Positions 23,231-35,526 of a DNA stretch of 64,000 nucleotides are shown piece after piece. Location of the stretch: positions 8,995,001-9,059,000 of the forward strand of contig OX365953.1 in assembly GCA_947247005.1 (NCBI GenBank), read 5' to 3'. Source of the DNA: Spisula solida. Taxonomy: Eukaryota; Mollusca; Bivalvia; Venerida; Mactridae. The first letter of the stretch is position 1, and the number at the start of each line of letters is the position of its first letter. Position numbers and translations under genes: made by a program. Below the pieces are notes generated by a model. It was given only the letters and a program-made list of their open reading frames with translations. It was not told where the DNA came from and did not search any database.

Positions 23231-25240
23231 AGTTTGTCTGTTGAACGATGTGTAGCGTGTTACATCTTCGACAGTCTTCCACCAAAGTCAATAAAATGTT
23301 ACTTGTAAAATCTTCATTGCTTGACACTCAGTGCTTTTGTAAACGTCATTTACAAGATTGAATAGCACACTATCCGTTGCCTTAGAAGCGGACCATTTTC
23401 TGTTCTGAAGAGACTTGATTCATTGCAATTTCTAACAGCAGCACGCTTTCAAAACAACTGAAATGGACTTACTTTATTACTAGAACGTTGTAATACGATA
23501 CTTGTATACTTATAATTGACACTGAACGACTGAAACGAAAATTGGCCCAATTGAATGCTTGAATTGATATCGGGTTATTCACGTGTGTACCGAGTGTGGT
23601 ATTTTCTCCCAATCAGTCAGTATGTAGTCCTACCTGGAACATTACAAACTATATGCATATTTCACTCATATTTTATGATGACTTAGCTCGAGGCAACATC
23701 AGTATTGTCTAACTATATGAAATACTATGCCTCTCTCACTCTCCCTTTCTCTCTCTTCAGTACGGGTAATAAATCACAGTCATTCACGTCAAAGCTTGTC
23801 GTTTTAACGGCGTTGTTACATGCCGTTTATGCATCACTTATTAATATGTTATTATGATACAAAGTGCATTTCATTGTATTGTGTATCTAAAACTATCTAT
23901 GCTATGCATGTGTGTTCTCGTATATAAACATCAGTATGTTTTGTTGTGGTCTAAGTGTATACACAGATGTGTTGGGGTTTGGCGTGAACTAAAGTTTGGT
24001 GTGCGTAAACTGTCTGCGCATGTGTTCTTTCTCCTGACGACAAACCCCAGATTTACGTTCGAATAGTTTCAAGATGGCGCAAACTAGGCTACAGTAGACA
24101 GCGATCAAGCGTTGTTTCGGCCATAGTTTAGCCACATGAAATTTTCGCGGTCTCTTGTTGAAAAATGGGGACAATGGAAAACGCCAAAACAAGCCAATGT
24201 CTACACCGGAAGTGATTGCCCAAACTTTGACTGGTTTTTTGTTTTGTTTCTTTTAGCGTTTACCACAACAACAGTTAGTTTGCGAAACAAATGCAACACG
24301 AGAAATGTACATTTATATTGGTACCCGTACATGTTACAAACGTATGAGTTACACATTAAATTGGCTATCGCTAAGGAACGGGGTACATTGGCCATCTGTT
24401 GGTCCGCGGTACCTATATAATAATTAATATTATATGTAACAGTCAAAAATAGCATTCATATGCAATTGTCAACATACATCTGACAAAACTTGATATCATC
24501 CTTCTCTCCCATTCTTTTTACGATGAATACATTGCAAATAAGTCGAGAAAATAGCAAAATCAAGGAGTATTGCTACTCTGTTTATGGAAGGTATCGGCCT
24601 TATCATCATTGGTTTCGCGGTATATCTAAATTCTAAACAGTTTTTTGAACACTAAAAGTTTACACACCAATAAATCTTAATCACGCTCTGTTTATATATG
24701 TTTGTGGTTGATAAATAATTTTTAAAAGTAAACTCTTAAGAATACTTAAGGAATTTACATAAATATGACTAAACTGTGTGTTAATATAAAAACAATCGGA
24801 CTAAACGTACTCAAGTTTGTCTTAGTTAATGTACATACATGTATTTAAACATTGCTTAACACTGACACTGTCCTGTACGCATGTATGGTTTTGTGACTAA
24901 TTTGCTATAAAATGCATATTGCTGATTTTGGTTCAATAAACCCTAAAACATGCTGGCATCGTCCGGGCAAATACGTGTATTTTATCATCATAACTAAATC
25001 GATGTGCAAATGTATAATGACTACTTTTTATGAGCCACTATATGAATTATTTCATTAATTTGGCCAGTTAATAAATATTGAACGACTCACTCCCACACAC
25101 GATCGTATATTTCCATACATTGTTTTATTTGCGCACTGTATAGCCGTATAGTACCTAATGTCAATTATGCCTTTACATGATGAAAAACATCTGGCGAGTT
25201 CAATTGACGCCCACTCCGTATACACTTAGTAGTGTTGATT
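23231..25240. other. No confirmed gene; promoter-like motifs at about 23980-24230
   Basis: AT-rich DNA except for a less AT-rich patch that contains TCAAGATGGCGC (YY1-like) and ACCGGAAGTG (ETS-like). No coding exon with good splice sites was found next to it on either strand, so a promoter is only suggested. Confidence 0.3.
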
Positions 25241-25244
25241 ACTT

Positions 25245-25440
25245 GCAGTCGCCGTCGTGGTCCCGTGGTTAGTGCGCTGGATTTGTAATCGGTCGATCCG
25301 GTTTTTCCCAAATCCTACAATACTGCCTGACCCTTCCCCAAGGAACCGACAACTTCTCCACAGGTGTAGAAAGTCATCATTGCTATCAAATGTTCATGGT
25401 AGGGTATTGTCTTTAAAGGCAGGATTATTTTGTTTTAACC
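25245..25440 (+). mobile_element. tRNA-derived SINE-like element
   Basis: GCCGTCGTGGTCCCGTGGTT followed by AGTGCGCTGGATTTGTAATC and CGGTCGATCCGG resembles a tRNA head with a Thr-like anticodon loop (ttTGTaa). The body carries AGGGTATTGTCTTTAAAGGC. The 3' acceptor half is absent. Confidence 0.5.
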
Positions 25441-26039
25441 ATTTTAGTGCATTTTCAACCACATATCGTCGAACCCGAAATTCTCTTGAGGAGTCAGTTT
25501 TGCCCATTTTGCATACCTTTATGTAGTCAATTTTATGTGGAAGTCTTGGAAAAATTTGTGCCGGCTTATTGACCTCTTGGGGGTAAAGTTACACAGTGGC
25601 AACTTGATGCTATTCCACCGTGCTTAAGCATATGTATATTCATACAGGGAGAAATCCACCGCCATATATAACCGAAAAAAAAGTTGATATAACACGAATA
25701 AATGAATAAACATAATTACTAGTAATCGCATATACAAAATTATTGGAACACGAAGAGCTGTAACAATAGGTCAATTAACACTGTCTACTTGTGTATACTA
25801 ATGCTTAAATTATTTTTTCTGACCAAATTCGGTCCAGTTTAGGAATCGTTGTTTTCTTAATTTGGGAGCAAATACAATATTTAAAATAACTTTTATGGTG
25901 AAATGGTGTCATGTTATGTCTTATTCATAAGGTACTTGATAGTTTAATTTTTAAGTTTTTAATTTAAAAGTTGTGTAATTTTATTTGGAAATGAACCTCA
26001 TGCACGCCATCCAAATACCGCAACATACTAGCAAAGTGA

Positions 26040-26790
26040 AAATTAAATATTTTTTTTGGAAAATGGTGGATTATTTACAATTAGGCAAGCAACTCAATGT
26101 TTCGGCACATCATTAGAAGCTATTCATACAATTATCAAGCATATTACGAAAATTAGGACGAAAAGTATAGTTTGGATACCCCTATCTGCTTTGAGACGCC
26201 AGCACATATGTCCTTGCAAATTGTCCAAAAAATAGTTGAAACCTGTTACTAGATCAAAAAGTCGACCGTTTGCAAATGTAATGACCATAAACGAGACGTG
26301 GATTCATGTTGTCACCTATGCGACAGATCCATAGACAAATATGGGCCAGCAAGGACAGAACAAGATCTATAGACAAATATGGGCCAGCAAGGACAGAACA
26401 AAAGTGTGCATTGCAAAATGCACCATTGGGGGCCAGTAGAAATGTACACCTTTTTGATATAAACTAAGTTTCTATACCATTAAATTTGATGTATAAAATG
26501 GTCAATGGTTAAATGCCAAGCTTAACAATGGTAAATACCGTCATAACTTGAAGAAATACACCGACATTCGTTTCAAGCCACATGTTTGAAGGATGACATG
26601 CTATTGCAGAGCAATGGGCCTCCACATGCAGCAGCCATTAACGCGACTTTTTGAGAAGCGTGAAAATTCTTGAACATTCCGACCATCCTTATTTGTCAAG
26701 CATCGACCCATGTGATCTATATTTGTTTCAAACGACTCTTAAATTGCATTGTCAGAAAAAAAGGAAGTTAAGATCTCGGTTTGGCTCACG
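26040..26790 (+). pseudogene. Degenerate mariner transposase
   Basis: In broken frames the plus strand gives QCFGTSLEAIHTIIKH (helix-turn-helix-like), then NETWIHV (mariner DETWIH signature with the first catalytic Asp read as Asn), then LLQSNGPPHAAA (second catalytic region, DN read as SN) and HPDHPYLSSIDPCDLYLF (PYSPDLAPCD-like). Frameshifts, stops, loss of both catalytic Asp residues and a 38-bp internal tandem duplication (26330-26405) show it is dead. Confidence 0.7.
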
Positions 26791-26799
26791 TCCAGTATA

Positions 26800-27980
26800 T
26801 GCACAAAGTACCTAAGAATTATAACAAAATCGCATTTTAAAAATGGAATAACTGAATGAAACTTCGCATATATATCGGAGATGAATACTGCAATGGGATC
26901 AGCAGTTTGTTAAATTAGAATCTATCAAGAATAAATTTTTATGGTCTTAGTTGCATTCCGATTTGTACAACCCTCCTACACGTCATAGACAAGGGAGACA
27001 AATCAAATGTATCAATGTACTAGTATGCTTCAAATAATTACAGTTATCTTTCTTATGTCATGGCCATTCCAAATTTTATTTTTGTTTAGCGTCAACTTCT
27101 TTTCGCAACACCTGACTACCCTCCAGAAAAAAACCCAGAAGAAGAAAACAAGAATTATGAACTATAAATTGTTTGAAATGTACCGTATCAAACATATCTG
27201 ATTTCAATGTTGAATTTTAAATTGTCAACCCAATTGAACAATGAACACACTTGAGCAATAAAATGTCAATCAAACACTAGCCTTTCATGAAAATAAAGTC
27301 ACTTCTTAATTTTGTTTCAACGGACGGGCGTAATGTAGATGTACTGCTCGGGATTTGCGCATGCAATTTCACTTTTTGTTCGAAAAATATCCGGTGAAAA
27401 AAAACCCGCCCGCGGACGCTTTAAACAGATTTGCAATTTAAATGGCCGATATTATAATACCTTTTGAACAGACAATACTGCTATCGTGTTTCACTGTTGA
27501 GTGTGTCACCAGGAGACAATTCAAACACTACACAGCATACATAATGATAATAACATTCGACTGCAATTTAATATCGTATGATGTACTTTCCATAAGCGTA
27601 CTGAAAGTGCGAGTCTAAGCGTTAACATCTAATAGTGCCATTCAATGTTTAAAGTTCAACGTTTGTAGGCTACAATTGTGAACAATAAAACGAAAACACA
27701 GACAGTCGACATCTAAAGGCCGATCATTTGGAATCGATTAATTATAAACAGGTGCACAATATCATGAAGCATTATGATCGCATTCTAAAGAACTCTTTCA
27801 ATCGTCATACTGGTATAGAATTTCCTTTCGACCGATCTAAGAAAAAAAGGTCGTACAAGGGGGGGGGGGGGGGGGGGTGCGTCGTTTGCGAACGCCAAAG
27901 TACTCGTGGGTGAAATTTATAAAGTTTTACATTCTTAAAGCTCTATTTGCTCGCAAAATTACTTATATACTATTTAGATA
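26800..27980. other. No supported gene; 19-bp G run at 27859-27877
   Basis: AT-rich intergenic DNA. The homopurine/poly-G tract at 27859-27877 is the only notable structure. Open frames at 27007-27201 and 27728-27913 carry no motif. Confidence 0.4.
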
Positions 27981-27987
27981 ATCAATA

Positions 27988-28450
27988 TAGAGGTCACAAA
28001 CCACTAAATAAAATTGTTCTTTAGCTCAATGTAAAGTGACAATTGTCAGCCCCAGATAATATCATCTTAAAGTCTATGGCCAGTTCACAGACCTATATCA
28101 TTTAAAAGCAGTATGTTGCAGCTACAAAATAAGACCAAAACAACAGGGGGGTCATGTTTAATATAAGAAAGATTTTGTTCGTCAAAGGCGGTAGACAAAT
28201 TTTTACAGACGCGCGCACCGATCCAATGTGGGTTTTACCATTCTCTACTTTCGCTTTGTCAAGTATGCCAAAATCTCAAAATATTCAAGATGAAACACAT
28301 TCACCCATTCAACTATATGTATACAATACTTTTAAACTCAATAAGATGATTCTAGTTCCATTTTGTCAAGGCATATCACCATTTGCAGGCAAATAGTAGT
28401 TTCTGTAAGGACTATTTGAGTCGATTTTGGGTCGCGTATGTATTTAGTGG
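27988..28450. repeat. Dispersed repeat family R3, copy 1
   Basis: Begins AGGTCACAAACCACTAAATA and matches 61281-61738 almost throughout, including CAGCCCCAGATAATATCATC and TTGCAGGCAAATAGTAGTTT. The first part also matches 60087-60168. The open frame at 28154-28396 lies within the repeat and is disrupted in the other copy. Confidence 0.8.
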
Positions 28451-29560
28451 TTTATTACCCAGATCGCACCGCTCGCTCAATAACTTTCATAGAGAGTATT
28501 TTTCAAGTTCGTCTGGTGTGCTGCTAGGTTGGCGATTCAGTTTTCTTTTAGCTGGCATGCTGTTCAGATCAACAATGCATTGTTTGTAGATGAAAATAAT
28601 TAAAAAGCTTTCCTTTTTTTCAAGCTCGCTTCGATCGCAAAATATTAACTGTTTTCAGTCAATATCTTCAAGTTTAGAACAAGTCTGAAATGCTGTTCAG
28701 ATAAGCAATGCATTTTTCTAGCCAGGGGTTTTAATTCGCGATCTACTTCATCTGCGAAATAAACGAAAATAAATACACCAAGAATATTAACAGTTTTGCG
28801 GTACATATTGACTCGTATAATCTCATATATGTCTAATACACTACAGTACAGATAATATACAGGTACATTTGTACATGTATATGTACTCGTATAGTTCAAT
28901 GAAGTAGAATTGACATTTTTGCCAGGGGCTATTCACACCAATACGTGTACATATCTGCTTTACATCTAACCTAGTCTTTTTCCAAGACAGCAATTAATTA
29001 TAAAGAGAAAAATTATTATGTAAAATTTAAACCTCTAATATAAATTAAAATTCCATTTTGGTATACACGATAATGAGATAAAAGTTTGTCACATCGCGTG
29101 ATCGTTTGTATAGATTTTTTTAGTTTGTGCGTACTTATAAACGCCTCCTCGATATCTCTTAAATAAATGTTAAAAATTACATTGTATGGTTTTTTTTCAT
29201 TATTGAACTTCGTTATAACTACATATACTTCTACAGCAGTTCAAGCAGCTTATCATTTAAAAGTGTTGTAATCGTGCACCGCTGTGTCAGGCTGTGGTAT
29301 TGAGGATTATAGATAATCAAGTGTTTTAATTAACTGGTTATTCAGTATTCCGTTATTTATGTCGAGTGTGTTTTGTATTTCGTACTCTTTATTTACTTAC
29401 TTTAAACATTGTGGAAACACTATCACCAAAATCACACAACTTGGGTCAATTAAAATATTTTGCAAAACAAGTACACTTGTGTCTATACCTATGTCCGAAG
29501 GGAACAGGCGAATGAACTGTAGTGCGGCGATATCAACCTGATCCTGACTCTGTTACCTTC
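28451..29560. other. No supported feature
   Basis: AT-rich DNA with simple ACATGTAC-type runs near 28850-28950. No coding exon was recognised. Confidence 0.4.
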
Positions 29561-29569
29561 TATTATAGC

Positions 29570-30036
29570 TAGTAGTATCGAAGTATCGATGCATTGCGAT
29601 TCCGAGTGTCCCGATAGTATGGATCGATAGTAAAAGTCTCGATCCAATAACTATCGCCGATAGTTAAAACTCAACTATCGATAGTTACGATAGTTTGCTT
29701 TTTATAAATAAAGTCTATTATTAATTTAAAACAACTTCCGTTTTCGCATCAAAACAGCCACAATGGACCAATATCGCCTTAATTTTATTAATCTATTTCC
29801 GTCAAATTCATTTTAAATAATTCCCACAAATAAAAGATTTGTATGTTGTACAACAAAATGATATCTTACACAGTGCAAAATTGCATTTACAAGTTAATCT
29901 CTGGTTTTCAAAGCTTGGCAATAACTATTGCAATAGTATCGCAATAGTTTCCAGCAATACAATAGTATCGCAATAGTACTTTCAGCAATAGCAATAGTAT
30001 TGCAATAGTCACAATTGGACTCAATAGTCACCCCTA
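29570..30036. mobile_element. hAT-like MITE with 8-bp target duplication ATTATAGC
   Basis: ATTATAGC at 29562-29569 is repeated at 30037-30044, bracketing 467 bp. The right terminus is inverse TAGGGGTGACTATTGAG, and the interior is made of CGATAGT/GCAATAGTATCG words on both sides in opposite sense. An 8-bp duplication is the hAT hallmark. The left terminus is degenerate. Confidence 0.65.
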
Positions 30037-30251
30037 ATTATAGCACGGATAATTTGTCGTCATCAAGACCATGAAGACATTTATGCATGAATATATTACA
30101 AGGTTCATGTGTTGAATATACATGTAAAAGTTCTCCCGAGCAAATCGTGAAATATCGGTCCTTTAGATTTGTGTTTGTATAACACCTCGAGCGTCTTCAT
30201 GATACTTCTTGCTTATGAAAACATACAATCGTGGTTATAAGTATAGACATT

Positions 30252-30402
30252 AGGCCTTTTCGACTGGGCTGTTTCGTGGAGCAGGTTGTAGTCTGGTTCC
30301 CGTTCCCAATATTACAATACTCTTACTAGTAGTACTACTGTAACATTGTGTCGGGAACCAGGCTATAACATGCTGCACAAAACAGCCCAGTCGAAAAGCC
30401 CA
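30252..30402. mobile_element. Palindromic MITE, copy 1
   Basis: AGGCCTTTTCGACTGGGCTG at the left is the inverse of CAGCCCAGTCGAAAAGCCC at the right. The interior also pairs (GTCTGGTTCCCG / CGGGAACCAGGC), so nearly the whole element folds as a hairpin. Confidence 0.8.
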
Positions 30403-30432
30403 AATATCATAAATATAGCAGTTGTTAAATAA

Positions 30433-30570
30433 TAGGCCTTTTTGACTGGACTGTACAGTCTGGTTCCCGTTCTAATTTTACAGTTGTGTTACTGTAGTAG
30501 TGCTGTAATTGCGGGGACGGGAACCAGGCTAAAACTTGCTTCACGAAACAGCCCAGTCGAAAAGGCCTTA
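30433..30570. mobile_element. Palindromic MITE, copy 2
   Basis: The same element as 30252-30402, 30 bp downstream, with TAGGCCTTTTTGACTGG at the left and CAGCCCAGTCGAAAAGGCC at the right. It is slightly shorter and its left arm has diverged. Confidence 0.8.
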
Positions 30571-31890
30571 TGCTAATCGAAATTAGAGAGTCGCGTCAAA
30601 TTATCCCTACTATACTCAAAATTTGATCAGGGTCAACAAACTTTCCTTGTACTGAGAGATTAGCAAAATGTCAATGCAATTTTATTTAATCTTGACAGAC
30701 GGCAATATTCAACATTTCAAAATTGTATTGCTATTCAAAAAATTATTCGTACTTGAATACACGAATATTTGCTTTTAACCACCAATCCCTCGTTTTTCTC
30801 AATATGGGTACTTTTCAGAAGTCGGTCACTATAGCAACGAAAGAAGATATTTTATCTCATATCATTTCCGCTACCATAGCGTACGAATGCAGACTTGTCG
30901 GGCTGGCCATTTCGACATTCCGTAGTTTTCTACCTAAATGCCCAAATTCGGGAATTTTGCTGTCATGGGTACACAGGCATCCCAGACTAAAGGATATTAC
31001 GGGCACAGGGTCGTGCACACGTTTCTAGGCCTGCTGGGCCCCTTAAAAGAGGGCTTTGAACGTATATTTTCCAAAACTGAAATTACTGGTCCTACAAGCC
31101 ATTGCGGTACCATTCCTGTCGAATGCATTAATATTCAGCGCCAAAAAGTTTTTATTTTTCTATAGAAGGAATATAAGGCTAGACAAAGGGGTCAGGATCA
31201 ATGCCCTAAAAGGGCCCACAAGTAGGCACACGAAGCAGGTGTGTAGCATCTGGTTGTATCAAGTTTTTATTAGTGCTGCAAGTCATTAGTGTTTATCAGT
31301 GCTGCAAGTCATTAGTGTCTCAGGGACGGGGTATAGGGACCATATGAATTTCTCATGGCCCCAAAAAATCGTGGTCGCGGAAAGGATATAAGAGCCTGTT
31401 CTAAACCTTATTACATAATCAGCGTATAATTAAATGCCACTAAGCCCGTTTTTCATGGAGAACAACTCATATATAGAGAATCTCAATGTTAAAGGCAGAG
31501 GTATAAAATGGATAAGTTTATAATGTAGAGCCTTAGAAATATTAAAATAAAGCAATGGCTAACAATATCTTTTGAACTTGTATCCAACTATATATAATTA
31601 AATATCTTGGAAAAACATATGTAGAAGTTGTGTTTTAGGCAAACGTTATCTACAAACCATTATGACACACATTGGTAAGCACGCTGTAACCCCGAATACA
31701 TAGACGAGATCCACTTCACAAGTATTCGAAGATATTAAATTGGTTGTTGGTCAGCTACGGCAAGGAACTCAGCCAATCATTTCTGCCATTTTACATTGTA
31801 TTTAACCATTGATGCTACGAAGACGTACATTCATGTGAAATATTTGGAGGTTTGTTTGGAAAGTAGATAATACTCATATAGCAATTACAC
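30571..31890. other. No supported feature
   Basis: Three overlapping open frames at 30723-31289 were read. They switch phase, have no motif and no splice sites supporting an exon, and are left uncalled. A GTTTATCAGTGCTGCAAGTC duplication of about 30 bp occurs near 31265-31315. Confidence 0.4.
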
Positions 31891-32645
31891 ATCTAAACTT
31901 TACAATTAGCTTTACTAAATTATCACATTAACTCAACTAAACTATAACATTTACACATCTAAACTTTACAATTACCTTAGCTAATATGTAACATAAGCAC
32001 AGCTACACTATAACACTTACTCGTCTAAACTTTTTAACATCTAAACTATAACATTTACACATCTAAACTATAACATTTACACATCTCAACTATAACATTT
32101 ACACATCTAAACTATAACATTTACACATCTAAACTATAACATTTACACATCTCAACTATAACATTTACACATCTAAACTATAACATTTACACATCTAAAC
32201 TATAACATTTACACATCTCAACTATAACATTTACACATCTCAACTATAACATTTACACATCTCAACTATAACATTTACACATCTCAACTATAACATTTAC
32301 ACATCTCAACTATAACATTTACACATCTCAACTATAACATTTACACATCTCAACTATAACATTTACACATCTCAACTATAACATTTACACATCTAAACTA
32401 TAACATTTACACATCTCAGCTATAACATTTACACATCTAAACTATTATATTTACACATCTAAACTATTATATTTACACATCTAGACTACAACATTTACAC
32501 ATCTAAACTATAACATTTACACATCTCAGCTATAACATTTACACATCTAAACTATAACATTTACACATCTAAACTATAATATTTACAGGTCTAAACTATA
32601 GCATTTACACATCTAAACTATAATATTTACAGGTCTAAACTATTT
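31890..32645. repeat. 22-bp minisatellite, left arm (about 34 units)
   Basis: The unit is close to ACATTTACACATCTAAACTATA with an A/C variant at one position (CTAAAC or CTCAAC). The array is most regular from 32041 to 32600. It is interrupted at about 32646 by a LINE, and degenerate units resume at 35335. Confidence 0.92.
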
Positions 32646-33018
32646 AGACGAAAACAGAAGCGTTGTATTGACGAACACGACAATGATGTTTTTGACCAGC
32701 TGAATAAAACTGCTGAAACTGACTATAAGCTATTTTGGAAGCTGGTGTAGTGATTTTTTTGGCCAAAATATCGATTTAACGAACAGTTTCACAATAATTT
32801 TTGATCTTAACAAATGTTGCTGATTGGCTTAAATCAGTTAAAAAATTTGGAGAAACATATGTAGCAGTATTGGGAATGTTGACAGTTTCTGGAACTACTT
32901 GAATGCGGGTTCACATAGCAGCCTAAAGGCTATTAATTTTGTATTAAGAAATGGGCAATGGTAGTAATGAGAGGCTTAATCGCCTCCCAATAAACGGTTT
33001 TAACACCATTTCAATGGC

Positions 33019-33501
33019 GTGTTTGGTACATACAACGAAGGCGACGACTTACCACATTGTTACCGCGCGGAATTGGATAACTACATTTGTATGGAACAGA
33101 ATGTTCATACACAGCGTCTAACTCGACCATTCGAACTACAGGAACTTAATAAGGTCCTGCCGTCCTTGTCACGAAAGAAATCCCCCGGCCATGACCCACT
33201 GGTAAACGAACATATAATACACGGAGGAGACACTGTCAAACTAATGTTGCTATCGTTATTTAACTCTATTCTAACCCACCTGAAGGTCCCACAAGATTGG
33301 CAAACTAGTATAATAATACCAATATACAAGGGAAAGGGCAAGGTCAAGACAGATCCCTCCAACCATCGCCCTATTTCCCTAATACCCGCATTTTGCAAAG
33401 TATTTGAAAAGTTCTTACTTAAAAGAATCAATTTCCATCTTAAAAATGGGGTAATTGACTTTCCAAATAGGCAACAACAGGGCTTCTACCATCTAATCTG
33501 A
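33019..33501 (+). pseudogene. LINE reverse transcriptase, N-terminal part
   Basis: The open frame encodes the RT fingers region: ELQELNKVLPSLSRKKSPGHD, with PQDWQTSIIIPIYKGKGK and NHRPISLIPAFCKVFEKFL further on. These are the standard blocks preceding motif A in non-LTR RTs. It closes at a stop at 33499-33501, after which the sequence continues in another frame, so at least one indel has occurred. Confidence 0.85.
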
Positions 33502-33502
33502 G

Positions 33503-34355
33503 CTGTTTATCAACCGCCTTCGCTGTACAAGAAACAATCCTGTACAATATTGAACGTCACTCTGGCGTATATGTTGCTTGTCTCGATCAAAAAGCTGCAT
33601 TCGACACATTGCGCTTTGATGCCCTATTCCTCAAACTCGGGAGACTACATTTCACTGGAAACCTCTTAAGACTAATAATATCAACATACACGAGCCTTAA
33701 ATCTATGGTACGAATTCAAGGCCACACATCAGATCTATTTCACATAAAAAGAGGAGTACGTCAAGGTGGCGTCTTGTCTACCTTCCTCTATTTGGTCTAC
33801 GTAAACGACCTACTAAACGAACTTGAGGTAAACCGGATAGGGTCAAAGGTCATGACAGTAAATGCTGGAAATCCCGCATTTGCCGACGACATCTCTCTTA
33901 TATGTCTAACACCCCTACACCTCCAAACACAGGTCGATATCGTGTATCACTACTGTAACCATTGGAACATCTCTATCAACGTACGTAAAAGTAGTGTAAC
34001 CGTCTTCACAAGAAAACGTTCCCAACCTAAAGTGGGCATTTTGTACGGCAACCAGTTCATTGAACAAGCTGATACTTTCGTTCATCTTGGCATTTTGTAC
34101 TCGTACAATTTAAAAAACAAAGATAGGATTAACGAGCGTTTAAACAAAGCAAAAAATGCTTTCTTCGCATTGTCTGCGCAAGGTGTTCATGTATGTGGGG
34201 TCAACCCACGTATCTCTGCAGGTCTGTACACAAAAATCATTGTGCCGATAGCCTTGTATGGTTCCGAATTATGGAACAATCTACTTACCTCAGATTCTCT
34301 GCCATATCTCGTTTTCAACATTCTGCTGTTAAACGCATTCAAGGGTTACCAGTAG
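33503..34355 (+). pseudogene. LINE reverse transcriptase, catalytic core
   Basis: Motif A appears as VACLDQKAAFDTLRFDALF (about 33570-33630). Motif B appears as KRGVRQGGVLSTFLYLVYVN (33747 onward) and motif C as PAFADDISL with both catalytic Asp residues intact. The stretch from 33609 is open to 34355. The clade is uncertain (CR1/Jockey-like superfamily). Confidence 0.87.
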
Positions 34356-35128
34356 CTACCCGTTCTGATATGGCAGAATCCATGCTAGGTCTGAACCGAT
34401 TACCGTCCAAAATAGAATCTCGCAAACTTATGTTTTTACACAAACTTATGACACTACCATCGGGCTCCGTGACAAGAGATATTTTTATTCGAAAACTTGT
34501 TTTATTTCTTAGTGACAGATCAAAAGTAACTTTAAGATACATTCCTGACGTATGTAACATTTTGTACAAATATGGCTTGCAATTCATAATCAACAACTTC
34601 ACATCCACTCCGCAACGCATACCTTCTAAGCGAGAGTGGGAAAATGCCGTTGCATGTGCAATACAGTTAAATGAAACACTTTTGTGGGACAACCGAATGT
34701 CACAGGATACGGACTTTACATTCGTTCGGATACTACATCCACGAATTGTGCCATCCATTATGTATATCGTTTGTAATCTAAACTCATTCAACTATATTAT
34801 GTGCGTCATCGCTAGATTATGGACCAGGAGTGTTTTACTCGAAAACCAAATATGTGACAAATGTGAATTAGTCTACCAGGAAGAACTTATACACGTGATA
34901 AGCGAATGCCTATGTACCCAGACACTCCGAACTGAATTCAAAGATTTACTACCACAATATATCAGTCAAGACGATTTACACGAACTATTGACATCTGACA
35001 GCAAATCACTGTCTTTAAAACTGTTAGGGGCACCATTGGAACCTGTGTTCAACGTTGAAACTGAGTCCATGTTTCTCAAATCTTCATATATGTACATAAT
35101 CCAATGTCTGAATATATATTCTGCTTAG
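34193..35128 (+). pseudogene. LINE ORF2 C-terminal region
   Basis: This frame overlaps the end of the preceding one, so a frameshift separates the RT core from the C-terminus. Near its end it has a zinc-knuckle-like C-x2-C-x9-H-x4-C (ICDKCELVYQEELIHVISEC), comparable to the C-x2-C-x7-H-x4-C of the fragment at 10437-10772. It stops at 35126-35128, followed by about 200 bp of 3' UTR. Confidence 0.75.
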
Positions 35129-35338
35129 CAAATACCTATGGCAGAATCGAGACATATGTATAACTGATCAATTGTGTGTCGCTAATCACCTGCGGCATGT
35201 CTTCTGAGAATTACATATTAATGTAATTACTATCATGCTCATGTTTATATTTGTATAACTTCTTATGTTTGTTATCTTGTACATACTGTGTTCAATATCC
35301 TCTGCATAGAGGGAAATAAAGAATTGAATTGAATTGAA

Positions 35339-35520
35339 CTAAACTGTAACATATAGTACATAGCTAAGTCATCTAAACTTTAAAATCCAGTTAATTTACA
35401 TATCTAAACTATAAAATTTACACGCACGTAGCTTAACTATGACCTTTATATAGCTATAACATACGATTTCCATAAAGCTTAACTCTAAAATAACATTTTC
35501 ATATAACCAAAACTATAAAA
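35339..35520. repeat. Right arm of the 22-bp minisatellite, degenerate
   Basis: Words such as CATCTAAACTTTAAAAT and ATATCTAAACTATAAAATTTAC continue the array after the LINE. It borders the 3' end of the sulfotransferase gene. Confidence 0.6.
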
Positions 35521-35526
35521 TAGCAT

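Larger units (their letters stand above)
32646..35338 (+). mobile_element. 5'-truncated non-LTR retrotransposon (LINE) inserted in the minisatellite
   Basis: The insertion begins within ORF2, at the segment between endonuclease and RT (KQKRCIDEHDNDVFDQLNKT), and ends in a poly(A)-signal-like GGGAAATAAAGAATTGAATT with an AATTG microsatellite tail. Minisatellite sequence lies on both sides (CTAAACT at each border), so the element landed inside the array. The endonuclease and ORF1 are missing. Confidence 0.85.

Noticed and set aside
28154..28396. 80-codon plus-strand frame as a gene
   Set aside because: It lies in dispersed repeat R3; the second copy at 61440-61680 carries stops and indels in the same frame.
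30723..31289. Three chained plus-strand frames as an exon series
   Set aside because: Frames overlap in different phases without GT-AG borders that would join them, and no motif is visible.
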